Assembly (NCBI RefSeq): GCF_030704535.1
Contig: NC_081812.1
Coordinates: 16,651,001 to 16,715,000 of the forward strand
Source of the DNA: Vitis vinifera
Lineage: Eukaryota; Streptophyta; Magnoliopsida; Vitales; Vitaceae
Length of the DNA stretch: 64,000 nt
Direction of reading: 5' to 3'
Under the pieces are notes generated by a model. That model saw only the letters and a program-made list of their open reading frames with translations. It was not told the origin of the DNA and searched no databases. Shown here in pieces: positions 27,001 to 38,335 of this stretch. The first letter of the stretch is position 1. The number at the start of each line of letters is the position of its first letter. The translations under genes and the position numbers were made by a program.

Positions 27001-29370
27001 TTTATAACACCGTCGTTTTATTCTTAAATGGTCACTTACGGAGTGGGTATTATTGTAAGGGAGAGACACCACTTATGTGTTATAGGACTAATAGTCATGT
27101 GTGGAACATGAGCTTATGGACCGAATCATCCAAATCTGGTCCTAGGTGGGAATAGGAAACCCCCAAGGGAAACAAAGTAAGGAATGGAATGTTGGGTATG
27201 GAGGCTGACCAACTTTTGCACGGCCAGCCATGAAAAGCAAAAAGTAAAAGGAGAGGGAAACAAAAAAAAAAATGAAAAGGAAAACAAAGCACATAAGAAT
27301 GTATAATAAGGGTAGCAAGCTTAGGAGTCACTCAAGAAAAACCCTTAATAACACATTCCCATTATCCGAAAGCCCTTAGTGTAGACCCACTCCCACTCTG
27401 GCCTCCACCCACTTCCCACCACTCACGGCTTCGATTGTTAAAATATGAGCATATTTCTCAAATTATGAGTCATCACTGTGGAAGATATTTTGCTTTTTCT
27501 GAAATCTTGTTTCCCAGAAGATTTTTCGTTTTGGGTTTGGGAAGTGAAATGCACGCACCACAAAAAGTGAGGGTTGGAGACAGCAGATGGGAAGCAAGTG
27601 GTCCCCTAGTCCCTTGTGATCTCAGATCTGCCGCACCAAAAGTGGGGATCCCCTGTAAACCAGGTGGTGGCACGCGGCACTCATTCGTCCAATCCAATTG
27701 CCGTACTGACATGAAGCATTGGGCCTACCAATGTAAATGGATGGGCCGTTTCTGGCCCAGTACCCTCTGACCGAACAAGGTAAGTGATGCGGCGGCATCG
27801 ACTTTGCCGACCAATTCAATCTATTGGATCCATTAAGTACTTTATGGAATTCCGATTTCACATTTTTAGTAATACATAAGTGAAAGGAAATATAAATTTT
27901 ATTGACGTCGTACATTCGTTATGTTGTTATACATGACTATTGATCTACCTTTGATTAATATGGTTTTATGGAGGTTCTATATTTTCATGAAAAATGATTT
28001 AGTTTTTGAAATGAATGACATTCCGGTAATTTCAATCAAGCTGATAAAAACTTGTGGATTATCCAAAAATGTTAGAAGAAAATTTAACAGGACAAAGCTT
28101 GACGATGAAGTAATGAACTGCAGTTCTTGGTGGTTCATAGTAATAGCCATTTTAATATTCTTAAATAAGGTTGGTAGAAATGTAACTCTTCTGGATAATG
28201 TCACAACAATAAAGATAATGACCTAACAAGTGGGAAGAAGTTTTGGGCTATTCCAGCATCCTAAACAAATAAATAAATGAAAGAAAAAAAAAATCGATCA
28301 CCTTTTAATTTTTAGTTGGAAGTGTCAACCCAGACTTCGATTTTAATTTGGAAAGAATTCAAATTGGAGTTCCATAAGTAGTGACTTATCAAAATAGCCA
28401 TAAATTGCCTTGTCGACTACTGAAATGGTGAGGTACGTCTACTAATATTGCCCGGTGGGATTGGTAACATAGATATGACATCTCGCTGACAAATAAATAA
28501 ACAATTCAAATTCCCAAATAGAAGAATTCCACTAGAATTATTCAACGGCGAAATGGAAGTAAATATGAAAATGAAGTTCACGAGTCACGCCCCCCTTTCG
28601 GCGGGGAAGTTCAAAAGCCATATGAGAAACTAAGGGCAGACATTGAGCTTCGCGCAACAAGACAGAGAATGCCAGTTTTTCGTCTCAAATTTTCTTACCC
28701 TTTTTATATTCTTTCCAAGGCTAGCGTGCCGACCTACTTATGAGAAATAACTCAATCACGCGGAGTGGCACCCGTGAGTAACACCTTCATATCACACCGA
28801 CCATCACGACTGCATCTACGGACGGGTAAAAGCGATTGGGTAAAACAATGATCGTGAAATTGAGCTAATAGAAATTGCAACATCCTCGAGTCTTTGTCTA
28901 CTATTTTCTGTGAGGTGTACAAGTCCTTGTCGTGTCCTTTTCCGCAGGTAAGCATGTCCCAATCTCACTCTCTTATTTTTATATGTTTATTTTTTTCTCC
29001 TTTGAATTTAAAATTTCTGGTTTTGTGTTGTATTGTTGAAATAATTAAAAACTACGCAGTGGGCATGGGCATCTAGGTTTATTAAGTGGTTAAATGGAAA
29101 GGTGCTGGCGTTGCCAGAGAGGCAGAGAAAGCGCCGTCCAGTGCCGGCAGTTATCCCAAGTGGAAAAAAGAAACGCCGTAATAATCATGGGAACACGACA
29201 GCCGTTAAAACAAACGGAGGAGGTTTGACCAAGACACTCTGATAGTTGAGCTGCCCAACGGCCCCGACCTACTTGTTTGTACGACCACAGCGTCATTTTC
29301 TTTTTTCTTTTTTTATCTATTCTTGCTTCATTTCATTAACTCATTCCTCCTATTTGAATTCTTTGTGGAA
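21036..29370. other. Long AT-rich intergenic region without a recognisable gene
   Basis: Apart from the tandem duplication at 22910-23019, I find no supported gene, tRNA or rRNA. Short reading frames (for example near 26630, 27435 and 27921) lack recognisable domains, splice partners or family likeness. The 27350-29300 part is less AT-rich than the rest and could contain regulatory DNA, but nothing specific can be shown. Confidence 0.55.
22910..23019. repeat. Tandem duplication, 55-bp unit
   Basis: AGCTATGGTTATCTTGGGTG begins at 22910 and again at 22965. The two copies are adjacent and almost identical, differing by a few bases near GGTTG[C/A]AAAAG and GGGAGG/GGGGGC. Function unknown. Confidence 0.9.
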
Positions 29371-29377
29371 GAATTAC

Positions 29378-30709
29378 GAATTACCCAATAAGGTGGGCAA
29401 GAATAATTACCCAAAATGATAGTTTTTTTTTCTAATTCTTGGGAGGATAATAATAAGTTTAAATACTAATTTTTAATTAAAAATTTTTAAATTCAAAATA
29501 TTTGAAGCATTGTACTTGATTTGTTAAGTGCATGCCTCTTATTGTAATTATTGATATTTAAATTTTAAATCAAAATTTTTTGTTTAATTCTTACTATTAT
29601 TATAATAATAATAGTGTAATTTGTTATTTAATTTTATTATTTAAAACAAAAATACTTCTAAAACATATTTTCAAAATATCATTTATTGTTATTTTTTACA
29701 TATTTTATTATTTTTTCATATATATATATATGTATATATTAATTTTAAATTGATAAAATATGTTTTTGTATTAAATTCAAAGAATATAAAATGTTTAATT
29801 TTTTATTTAGATTATCTAAAAATATAATAAAATAACGGAGAATGTTTAATTATTTTTTATTTTTTATAATAAAATAAATTTTAAAATTTTATATGATTTT
29901 TTTTCTTTACATAGTGTTTTTTTCCTTGATTTTCATATATATATATATATTGAGAGGATGATGTTAATATATTTGATATGTTGAATATTAATGAGGTATA
30001 AAGAGTGATCTTCAAAATTATTAGTTTTATTATAAAATACAAGTACAACAAAATATATGTTATAATTACAATATAAATACACTTAAATTATAATACATAA
30101 TAATAAAACCTAATTAGAAATATTTTGAATTTTTTTATAAAAATGATAATTTTGTATAATCATATTATATTTCATATATAACATAATTATATTAAATAAT
30201 TTATAAAACCAAATGAAATACTAATTTAAATTCACGAAACTTGTAGTTTTTTTTTTATAAATATACAAAAATTATAAAATAATTTCAATGCACTGGATGA
30301 ATGTTGGTAATATATTGATACGATTTGTTACAATATATTATAACATAATTTTTTTTATTTTTTCATGTGTTATATTACCCAATGAATAATTGTGAGTTGT
30401 TCCATTTAATAATTGTTTGTTATTTAATTTAATATTTATATCTCATTTTTTTGAACAAAAAAAAATCAAACTTTTAAACAATTACTTGATTATTCAAAAG
30501 TGAACAACAATTTTTTCGGACCTAAAAAATGTATTATTGATTGTTTGTACTTATCATCATGTATGAGTCCCACATCATTGACTGTCTCAAATTTAATTAT
30601 AAATAATATAAAAAACATATTCAAATTAAAATTACCCTTTAAAAATCATTAAGATAAGTAAGTCTTCCTATAAATTATTCCATCTAGCCTACTTATTGGG
30701 TAATTCTCC
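29378..30709. mobile_element. MULE-like DNA transposon, diverged, related to 5692-7416
   Basis: GAATTACCCAATAAG at the left end is mirrored by CTTATTGGGTAATTC at the right end. The left interior (TTCTTGGGAGGATAATAATAAG, then TTTGAAGCATTGTACTTGATTTG) matches the right interior of the 5692-7416 element in reverse orientation. The two are therefore members of one family lying in opposite directions. No transposase frame is visible. The outermost bases are eroded and I could not find a clean 9-bp duplication, so the limits are approximate. Confidence 0.65.
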
Positions 30710-32193
30710 TTCTCCTATTATTTTTTATCCAATTCTTACATTATACTCAAAAAAGCAACCAACAGTTCGCACAATTCCACTTACCACGTATTCGTAAATT
30801 TAGGCTAATTAGGCTTATTTTGGTTACCCTAAAAAGTTTATCCGAAAACTTGGAAGGGAATGCAAATAGGATGAAAAAAGGTAGAATAAAAAAAAAATTA
30901 TAATTATAATTAATGACTCATAAAAAAATGGAAGTGAATGAAAATAGGATGAGAACAAAATTAAAAAAAATAAAAATAACAAAAATAAAATATATTTATG
31001 ATTAATAAATTATTTTGATAAATTTCTTTCAACTTATTTTACTTATATTTTTTTATTTTTATATAAAAATGAATTATATTCAAATTTTCTAAATTTTATG
31101 ATAATTAAATTTAAAATAATTTATATTTTTTTTCCCTTAATATTCATTAACTTTGAAAATAATACCATTATACATCAAATAATATTATTTCCATTAATAA
31201 GAAGGATTAACACCATTCGGGTTTGGCCTAAATGCATCTAACTACCAATAATTTCAAAATTTGTTGGCTAAAACTTCTATAAATTTATTAAATTTATTTT
31301 TTAAAAAAGTTTTAGGTAAGCGTGTTTAATAATATTCTAAAAACTAGATTTTAATTTATAAAAATTAAATTAAAAGTTGATTTCATTAACAACTTGCAAG
31401 ATTTTATGTAAATTCATCAAATTTATTAGGCTTTAGGTTTCAAAATTTATAAATTAACACACTATAGATGTATTTATATATAAAAATTATTTTTTAGAAA
31501 ATTCTTAACTACACCCACCTTTTTTACAAAAAAAAAAAAAAAAAAAACAATCTAAAATCTATTTAAAAATATAATAAATTTATAATGGTGCTATGAAGTT
31601 TGAATTGGTAGAGTCTATTTATACTAAACCTCCAATAAATTAACCCTTAATAAGAATTTTAAAGAGTTTAAAAAATCTCTTTACTTTTTTCTTAATTAAT
31701 AGTTAATCAATTCCAATATAAATAAAGAACGTTGAAATATATTAAATATAATTATTTTCTATTTTATTATTTTAAATTACACCTTTTGTTCTCAACTATA
31801 GCTAAGCAATAATTTTTATTCTTGCATAATAAATTTTAATTATTATAAGAAATTGTTGAAATTTTAAGTTAACATGGGTGCAAACTCGAAATGTAGTAAA
31901 TTAAAAAATTAATAAGAAATTTGTATATTTTAAAAGTATTTCATTGTTCAATCAATCAATAATAACAAAAGATAAATTTTAAATTATATTAGATAAAATT
32001 TTGTTTTCTTTTGATTACAAAAGTTGTCATTTTTTAAAAAAGGGAATTAATCATCATCTACATGATATTGAATATCAACAACATTAAAAAGTTTTTTTTA
32101 AGTGAATATGATATAATTTATTAGTCGAAAAATAGCCATGTGTGAATTATTATGTACTTTTATTATGAAGCGATGTGTAAATTGTTATACACC
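30710..32193. other. AT-rich spacer
   Basis: Mostly A/T runs, including a poly-A tract of about 21 bases near 31527-31547. No gene or RNA signal seen. Confidence 0.6.
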
Positions 32194-32198
32194 CTTAC

Positions 32199-33745
32199 TG
32201 TCAGCCCCTTAGCCACTTGATCTAGACCGGGAAAAATAGGCCTCATGGGTAGGCCTTGCACCCATGAGAGCCTAGGTTGAAAGCAAGGGAAGCCTAGAGG
32301 GTTGGTGGTTCGAATCCTTGAAGCTTAGTGGGAGAATCACAAAGGTGCCAGACGAGCACCGCGCGCGCACCGCGGGCGAGCCAGACGAGCACCGCGCAAG
32401 CACCGCGGGCGAGCCAGACGAGCACCGCGCGCGCACCATGGGCGAGCCAGACACGCACCGCGCGCGCACCGTGGGCGAGCCAGACGAGCACCGCGGGCGA
32501 GCCAGACGAGCACCGCGCGCGCACCATGGGCGAGCCAGACACGCATCGCGCGCGCACCATGGGCGAGCCAGACACGCATCGCGCGCGCACCACGGATGAG
32601 CCAGGCGCTCACCAAGGGCAAGCCAGACAGGCACCATGCGCACCTTGAAGGCACTTGGGCTAAGGAGTGGTGCAGAGGGATATTTTGGGAATTTAAATTA
32701 ATTTGTATTTATTTAAATATTTCATTATGTCTCCTCAGACATATTGATGTCTCCTCCAGAAACTTTGAAAACGGCCCGTATTGCTCTTTAAGGGGGGGGG
32801 GAGGTGGGTGTCTCAAGGGAGATGAGCACCAAGGGCGAGCCTTGACCGCACCAAGAAGGCATCCTGGCATGGCAACTGAGCATGCACACATGGGCTCCAC
32901 GACATGTGTGGCATGCAACCCGTGGCTGCAGCAGCACAGGGCATGATGCGGCCTAGCCCCTCCCCGCGCCAGCACGAGGGCGCATAAACCTTGTGCAAGC
33001 GAACCAGCCAAGAGGACCATGGGCGCAATGCCATGGCCAGATGGGGCATCAGACAAACAGCCGACTAGCACCCGAGTGCCTATGCACAACACAGGGGCGC
33101 AATGCCCTGTGCACCAAGAGGAAACAGCCATGGGCGCAATGCCATGGCTCGTTGAAGCGGAACCTGACACAGGAAGGGAAAGCAACAGACCCAGACCATG
33201 GGCACCTCGACATGGCTTGGGCTCACTCATCAGTGTGGGGAAGGCACACTGATGCAGCTTGGACAGCTAGTGAGCAAGTCAAGGAGCTGCATAGACTGAC
33301 AGTGGGCTGAGGCAAAACTGATGCTGATGCAAGTGGGTGGTTTCTCAACAGGCCACCATCTGGGTGGTGGGCAGTTATACCAGCAGTTCAGAGCGGTTCT
33401 GAGCAGTTGCACCACCACCTGGGGAGAAACTGCAAGGCCAGTCTTTTAAATAGGACTCCTGCAGCCTTGAGAGAGGGAGAGAGGAAGGAAAGGAAGAGGA
33501 TCTCTGAATGCTTGGGTTGTAAGCATCATCCTCTGGCTCAAGGAACAATTTTGTATCTTGTAGGTTGAGAACTAATACAAGTTGGGAAGACATTCCTGTA
33601 ACCTCGTGTGTCCTTGTCTCTCTTTGGTTTGCTGTTGCTTGTGTGTGTGAGTGTTGGGAAGACTAGGAAGGAAGGTTGGCTAAGGAGGGGTCCTTAGCAC
33701 CGCGCACCAGGTGAAAAATTTAGGGTGATTTTCGAAGGTGTGACA
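32199..33745 (+). repeat. 5' LTR (1547 bp)
   Basis: Starts TGTCAGCCCC and ends GGTGTGACA. It contains a 33-bp GC-rich minisatellite (32345-32620), a poly-G run (32796-32805 region), and a TATA-like TTTTAAATAGG at 33444-33454 that probably drives the element's transcript. It is 115 bp longer than the 3' LTR. This equals 154 bp more of the 33-bp repeat, 44 bp less of a 22-bp repeat, and 5 bp more at the poly-G stretch. Confidence 0.95.
32345..32619. repeat. 33-bp GC-rich minisatellite in the 5' LTR
   Basis: Units are built on GAGCCAGACGAGCACCGCGC and continue GCGCACCNNGGGC, for a total of 33 bp. About nine units are present, two of them shortened to 22 bp. The 3' LTR has only about four (38460-38580), so repeat number changed after insertion. 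The unit length is a multiple of three and lacks stops in most frames, which creates long spurious Arg/Ala-rich reading frames on both strands. Confidence 0.9.
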
Positions 33746-33747
33746 GT

Positions 33748-33760
33748 TGGTATCAGAGCA
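33748..33760 (+). other. Primer-binding site (tRNA-iMet type)
   Basis: TGGTATCAGAGCA begins two bases after the 5' LTR. It is the standard complement to the 3' end of plant initiator methionine tRNA and primes minus-strand DNA synthesis. Confidence 0.92.
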
Positions 33761-33770
33761 AGCACCAGAG

Positions 33771-36700
33771 ATGGCTGGTGGCAGTGCAATGGAGGCCTTG
33801 CGGGAGAGGATGACTCAATTAGAGGAGGCGTTGGGAGAATGGCCACGTGATGATGGCACTGTGACTTCGTGGGCAGAAAACACCATGGGAGAAATCCAAT
33901 TACAGAGGAACATGTTGGAGTCCCATGACAATTTCGTTGAGGAGAAAATGGCTGAGTTCAAAACCGAGATGCAGTCTCGGATTGATGAGTTCAAGGTGAC
34001 CCTGCAGACCTATGGAGAAGACATCGCTGTTCTGAAGAAGGCGGTGTTGCAGGGATCTGCCTCAGGCCCTGAAGCCCCTTCCAAAGTTAGAGTCCCTGAG
34101 CCCAAAGGCTTCAATGGCAACAGAAACGCGAAGGAATTGGAGAATTTCTTGTGGGACATCGAGCAGTTCTTTAAGGCTGCTCATGTTCCTGATGGCGAGA
34201 AGGTTTCCATCACCAGTATGTATTTGACTGGTGATGCCAAACTGTGGTGGCGAACGAGGATGGAAGATGATGCAGAGTCTGGAAGGCCCCAAATCACCAC
34301 TTGGGAGACTCTGAAGAAGGAATTGAAGGATCAGTTCCTCCCCACCAACACGGCATGGGTGGCCAGGGAGGCACTAAAAAGATCAGGCACACCGGATCTG
34401 TGAGGGAATATGTCAAGGAGTTCAGTTCCTTGATGTTGGATATTAAGAACATGTCAGAGGAGGACAAGCTGTTCAACTTCATGTCGGGATTGCAAGGGTG
34501 GGCTCAGACGGAACTCAGGAGACAAGGAGTTCGTGATCTCCCTGCTGCCATGTCTGCAGCAGATTGCTTGGTGGATTACAAGATGGGTGGCGCTAGCTCC
34601 ACCACACAGAGACCCAAGTCGGAAGGAGGCAAGAAGGCTAAGTTTGAGGGCAAGACTTCTCAGAAGTCGGGGTGGAAGAAACAGGGCAAAAAGCCTGCTG
34701 TAGGAGGAAAACCAGTGGAGAAAACCACAAAGGTTGTGCAACAGACCACCCGGATGATGGGATGCTTCATCTGCAATGGCCCTCATCGAGCCAAGGACTG
34801 CCCCAAAAGAGAGAAGCTCTCAGCCTTGGTGACTGCAGAGGACAAGGGAGATTCTGACCCAGAGACTCCTCCAAGAGTCAACCCCCTGCAACTTCTGAAC
34901 GTGATTCATGGTGAGACCCTTGTCCAGAAGTCCTTAATGCATATACATGCAATTGTGAACGGTGTGAAGGTGAAGGCATTGGTGGATAGTGGTGCCACTC
35001 ATAATTTCGTGGCCACCAAGGAAGCAGCTAGGTTGGGATTAAGGTTGGAAGAGGACACTAGCAGGATCAAAGCTGTGAACAGTAAAGCTCAGAAAATCCA
35101 AGGGGTAGCCAAGAATGTCCCCATGAAAATTGGTGACTGGGAAGGTATGTGTAGCCTACTTTGCGTACCTTTGGATGATTTTGATTTGATCTTGGGTGTG
35201 GATTTCCTCCTGAGGGCTAAGGTGGCCCTGATTCCCCACCTTGGTGGGTTGATGGTGTTGGAAGAAAAGCAACCCTGCTTTGTACAAGCTTTGAGGGCAA
35301 AGGATGGTGGCAAGGGCCAACCAGAGATGTTGTCTGCAATCCAATTGAAGAAGGGATTGAAGAGGGGCCAGGAGACTTACGTTGCAGCCTTGATCGAGAT
35401 CAAGGAGGGACAGACTATGGAGGTCCCTGATTCTGTGGTCAAAATCCTTAAGGAGTTCAGTGATGTTATGCCTGCAGAACTCCCCAAGGAATTGCCACCC
35501 CGACGACCTATTGACCACAAGATAGAGCTGCTACCTGGAACAAAGGCCCCTGCACAAGCTCCTTACAGAATGTCCCCTGCAGAGTTGCTGGAATTACGTA
35601 AGCAACTGAAGGAGTTGTTGGATGCAGGCCTGATCCAGCCCTCAAGGGCTCCATATGGTGCACCAGTGATCTTCCAAAAGAAGCATGATGGCTCTCTCCG
35701 CATGTGCGTGGACTATAGAGCACTCAACAAGGTGACCATTAAAAACAAGTATCCGATCCCCTTGGCTGCAGAACTCTTTGACCGACTATCAAAGGCTTCT
35801 TACTTCACCAAGTTGGACCTGAGATCGGGCTATTGGCAAGTACGGGTTGCAGCAGGAGATGAGGGGAAAACAACTTGTGTAACTCGGTATGGCTCATACG
35901 AGTTTCTGGTAATGCCTTTCGGATTAACCAATGCCCCTGCTACATTCTGTAATTTAATGAATGATGTTCTGTTTGATTATTTGGATGCGTTTGTAGTAGT
36001 GTATCTAGATGATATTGTTGTTTATAGCAAGACGCTAACAGAACATGAGAAACACCTGAGACTGATGTTCTAGAGATTGAGGGAGAATAGGCTTTATGTA
36101 AAGCCAGAGAAATGTGAGTTTGCTCAGGAGGAGATCACGTTTCTCGGACATAAGATCAGTGCAGGCCTGATCAGAATGGATAAGGGTAAGGTGCAGGCCA
36201 TTATGGAGTGGACAGTCCCTTCCAAAGTGACAGAGTTGCGGTCCTTCCTTGGCTTGGCCAACTATTACAGAAGATTCATTAAGGGATATTCAAAGACGGT
36301 GTCTCCCCTTACTGACCTATTGAAGAAGGACAACCAGTGGGATTGGAGCAGGCAGTGTCAGATGGCTTTTGAAAGCCTGAAATAAGCCATGTCCACTGAG
36401 CCTGTGCTGCGGTTGCCAGATTTGGACTTACCCTTTGAAGTCCAAACGGATGCCTCTGATAGAGCCTTGGGTGGAGTCTTGGTGCAGGAAGGGTACCCTG
36501 TGGCATTTGAGAGCAGGAAGCTAAACAATGCCGAGCAAAGATACTCCACTCACGAGAAGGAGATGACTGCTGTGGTGCATTGCCTGCGGCAGTGGAGGCA
36601 CTACTTGCTGGGGAGTATCTTCACCGTGGTCACTGACAATGTGGCCAACACTTTCTTCAAAACCCAGAAAAAGCTGAGCCCCAGACAAGCACGGTGGCAG

Positions 36701-38335
36701 GAGTTCCTGGCTGACTTCAATTTTGAATGGCTGCATCGACCAGGGAGACATAACACCGTGGCTGATGTCCTGAGTAGGAAGGAATTGATCACTTACATCA
36801 CAGCCCTCTCAGAAGTCATCTCTGACTTCAATGAGAAGATCAAACATGCTGCAGAGCAGGACGCTGCATATGGCAGGCTGAGGCAGCAAGTAAATGAGGG
36901 TGTGATCAGGAGATATTGGCTAAAAGGTGACCTCCTTGTGGCAAAAGGAGGAAGGTGGTATGTACCTGCAGGCGGCTTGAGAAAGGAACTACTACGGGAG
37001 ACTCATGATGCGAAGTGGGCAGGCCATCCCGGAGAAGAGAGGACACTGGCACTACTAGCCAGATCTTATTACTGGCCTAAGATGGGTGAGGAAGTGCAAG
37101 CCTATGTAAAGACTTGTCTGGTTTGTTAGATGGACAAGACTGAAAGGAAGAAGGCTGCTGGGTTGCTGCAGCCCCTCCTCATTCCAGAGAAACCTTGGGA
37201 GAGTATCTCTATGGACTTTATTTCTGGATTTCCAAAGGTTCGTGACTTTAAATCTGTCTTTGTTGTTGTGGATAGATTTTCAAAATATGCTGTTTTTATC
37301 CCTGCCCCTGATACTTGCCCGGCGGAGGAAGCGGCTAAGTTGTTTTTCAGCAATGTTGTTAAGCACTTTGGGTTACCGCGGGATATAATCAGTGATCGAG
37401 ATGCAAGATTCACAGGGAAGTTCTGGGTTGAGCTGTTCAAACTTTTAGGCTCAGAGTTAAAGTTCTCCACAGCCAACCACCCTCAGACAGATGGGCAGAC
37501 AGAAAGGATCAATGCATTACTAGAGGAATACCTCAGGCACTATGTCACGGCAACCCAGAAGAATTGGGTGGACTTGATGGACACTGCACAGTTGTGTTAC
37601 AACTTGCAGAGAAGCTCAGCAACAGGGATGAGTCCCTTTGAGTTAGCCATTGGGGTACAACCTCGGATGCCTCTAGAGGTGGCAAAGCAGAAGGTAGGAG
37701 GTAACAGCCCTGCAGCTTATAAGATGGCGCAGTCCCGGCAAGAGATGCTTGATGAAGCTCGGGACAGTCTTGAGAAGGCAGCCAGACGTATGAAGAAGTA
37801 TGCAGACCGGGATAGAAGATCCTTAGAATTTCAGGTTGGGGACAGGGTCCTCCTGAAATTGACTCCCCAAATATGGAAGAAGATCAGCAGCAAGACAAGG
37901 CAGAGGGGCCTTATTCCCAAATATGATGGACCATTTGAGGTGATAAAGCGGATTGGCCAGGTGGCCTATATGTTGAAGCTGCCTGAGAGGCTCAAGCTTC
38001 ACCCGACCTTCCATGTGAGCTTTCTGAAGCCATACCATGAGGATTTGGATGCAGAGAGGATGCAGACAAAGCGAGCACCTCCCTTGGTCATGAAACAATT
38101 TGATAGAGAGTTAGAAAAGATATTGGATCATAGGACCATGGGACATAGCAAAAAGAACCGGCGAACTGATTTCTTGGTTCAGTGGAAGGGGATTTCAGAA
38201 GCTGAAGCTTCATGGGAAAGAGATGTTACATTGTGGCAATTTGAGAAGGAGGTCCAGGCTTATTGGCGGTCTAAGTCGACGAGGGCGTCGACTTCAGCAG
38301 GTGGGGGTGGGTTTGTCAGCCCCTTAGCCACTTGA
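33771..38335 (+). pseudogene. gag-pol polyprotein gene of the Ty3/gypsy element, inactivated
   Basis: Reading from ATG 33771, a coiled-coil-like N terminus and a gag core (to about 34380) are followed by a zinc knuckle (C-X2-C-X3-H-X4-C at 34763-34801) and an aspartic protease with DSGAT (D at 34985). Then come reverse transcriptase with YLDD at 36002-36013, RNase H (TDAS near 36450), integrase (H2C2 finger about 37000-37126, DDE core from about 37200) and a chromodomain (about 38120-38270). Breaks: a shift from frame 0 to frame 2 in an A-run near 34377-34382, which ends the first frame at TGA 34401-34403; and in-frame stops TAG 36071-36073 in RT, TAA 36383-36385 before RNase H, and TAG 37127-37129 at the end of the H2C2 finger. 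Each nonsense codon is one C-to-T change from a glutamine codon. The frame ends 22 bp inside the 3' LTR. Confidence 0.93.
38299..38313 (+). other. Polypurine tract
   Basis: AGGTGGGGGTGGGTT lies immediately before the 3' LTR and is the expected primer site for plus-strand synthesis. It overlaps the end of the pol frame. Confidence 0.75.

Noticed and set aside
26630..28226. Candidate small genes between USP and the retrotransposon
   Set aside because: Frames of 60-111 codons lack motifs, splice partners or overlap-free support, and opposite-strand frames of equal length exist at the same places.
32300..32330. tRNA gene in the LTR
   Set aside because: Only the B-box word fits. The T-stem does not pair and no cloverleaf can be drawn.
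32345..32619. CRISPR-like array
   Set aside because: Regular 33-bp repetition without unique spacers, within a retrotransposon LTR in plant DNA. It is a minisatellite.
32272..33310. Long Arg/Ala- and Cys/Ser-rich frames on both strands in the LTRs (also 38409-39310)
   Set aside because: These are translations of GC-rich minisatellite and LTR sequence in overlapping frames on both strands, with no start context or family likeness.
34374..34390. Programmed -1 frameshift site in gag
   Set aside because: The A-run does not form a slippery heptamer in the correct phase, and the break is inside gag rather than at a gag-pol border. A one-base deletion is simpler.
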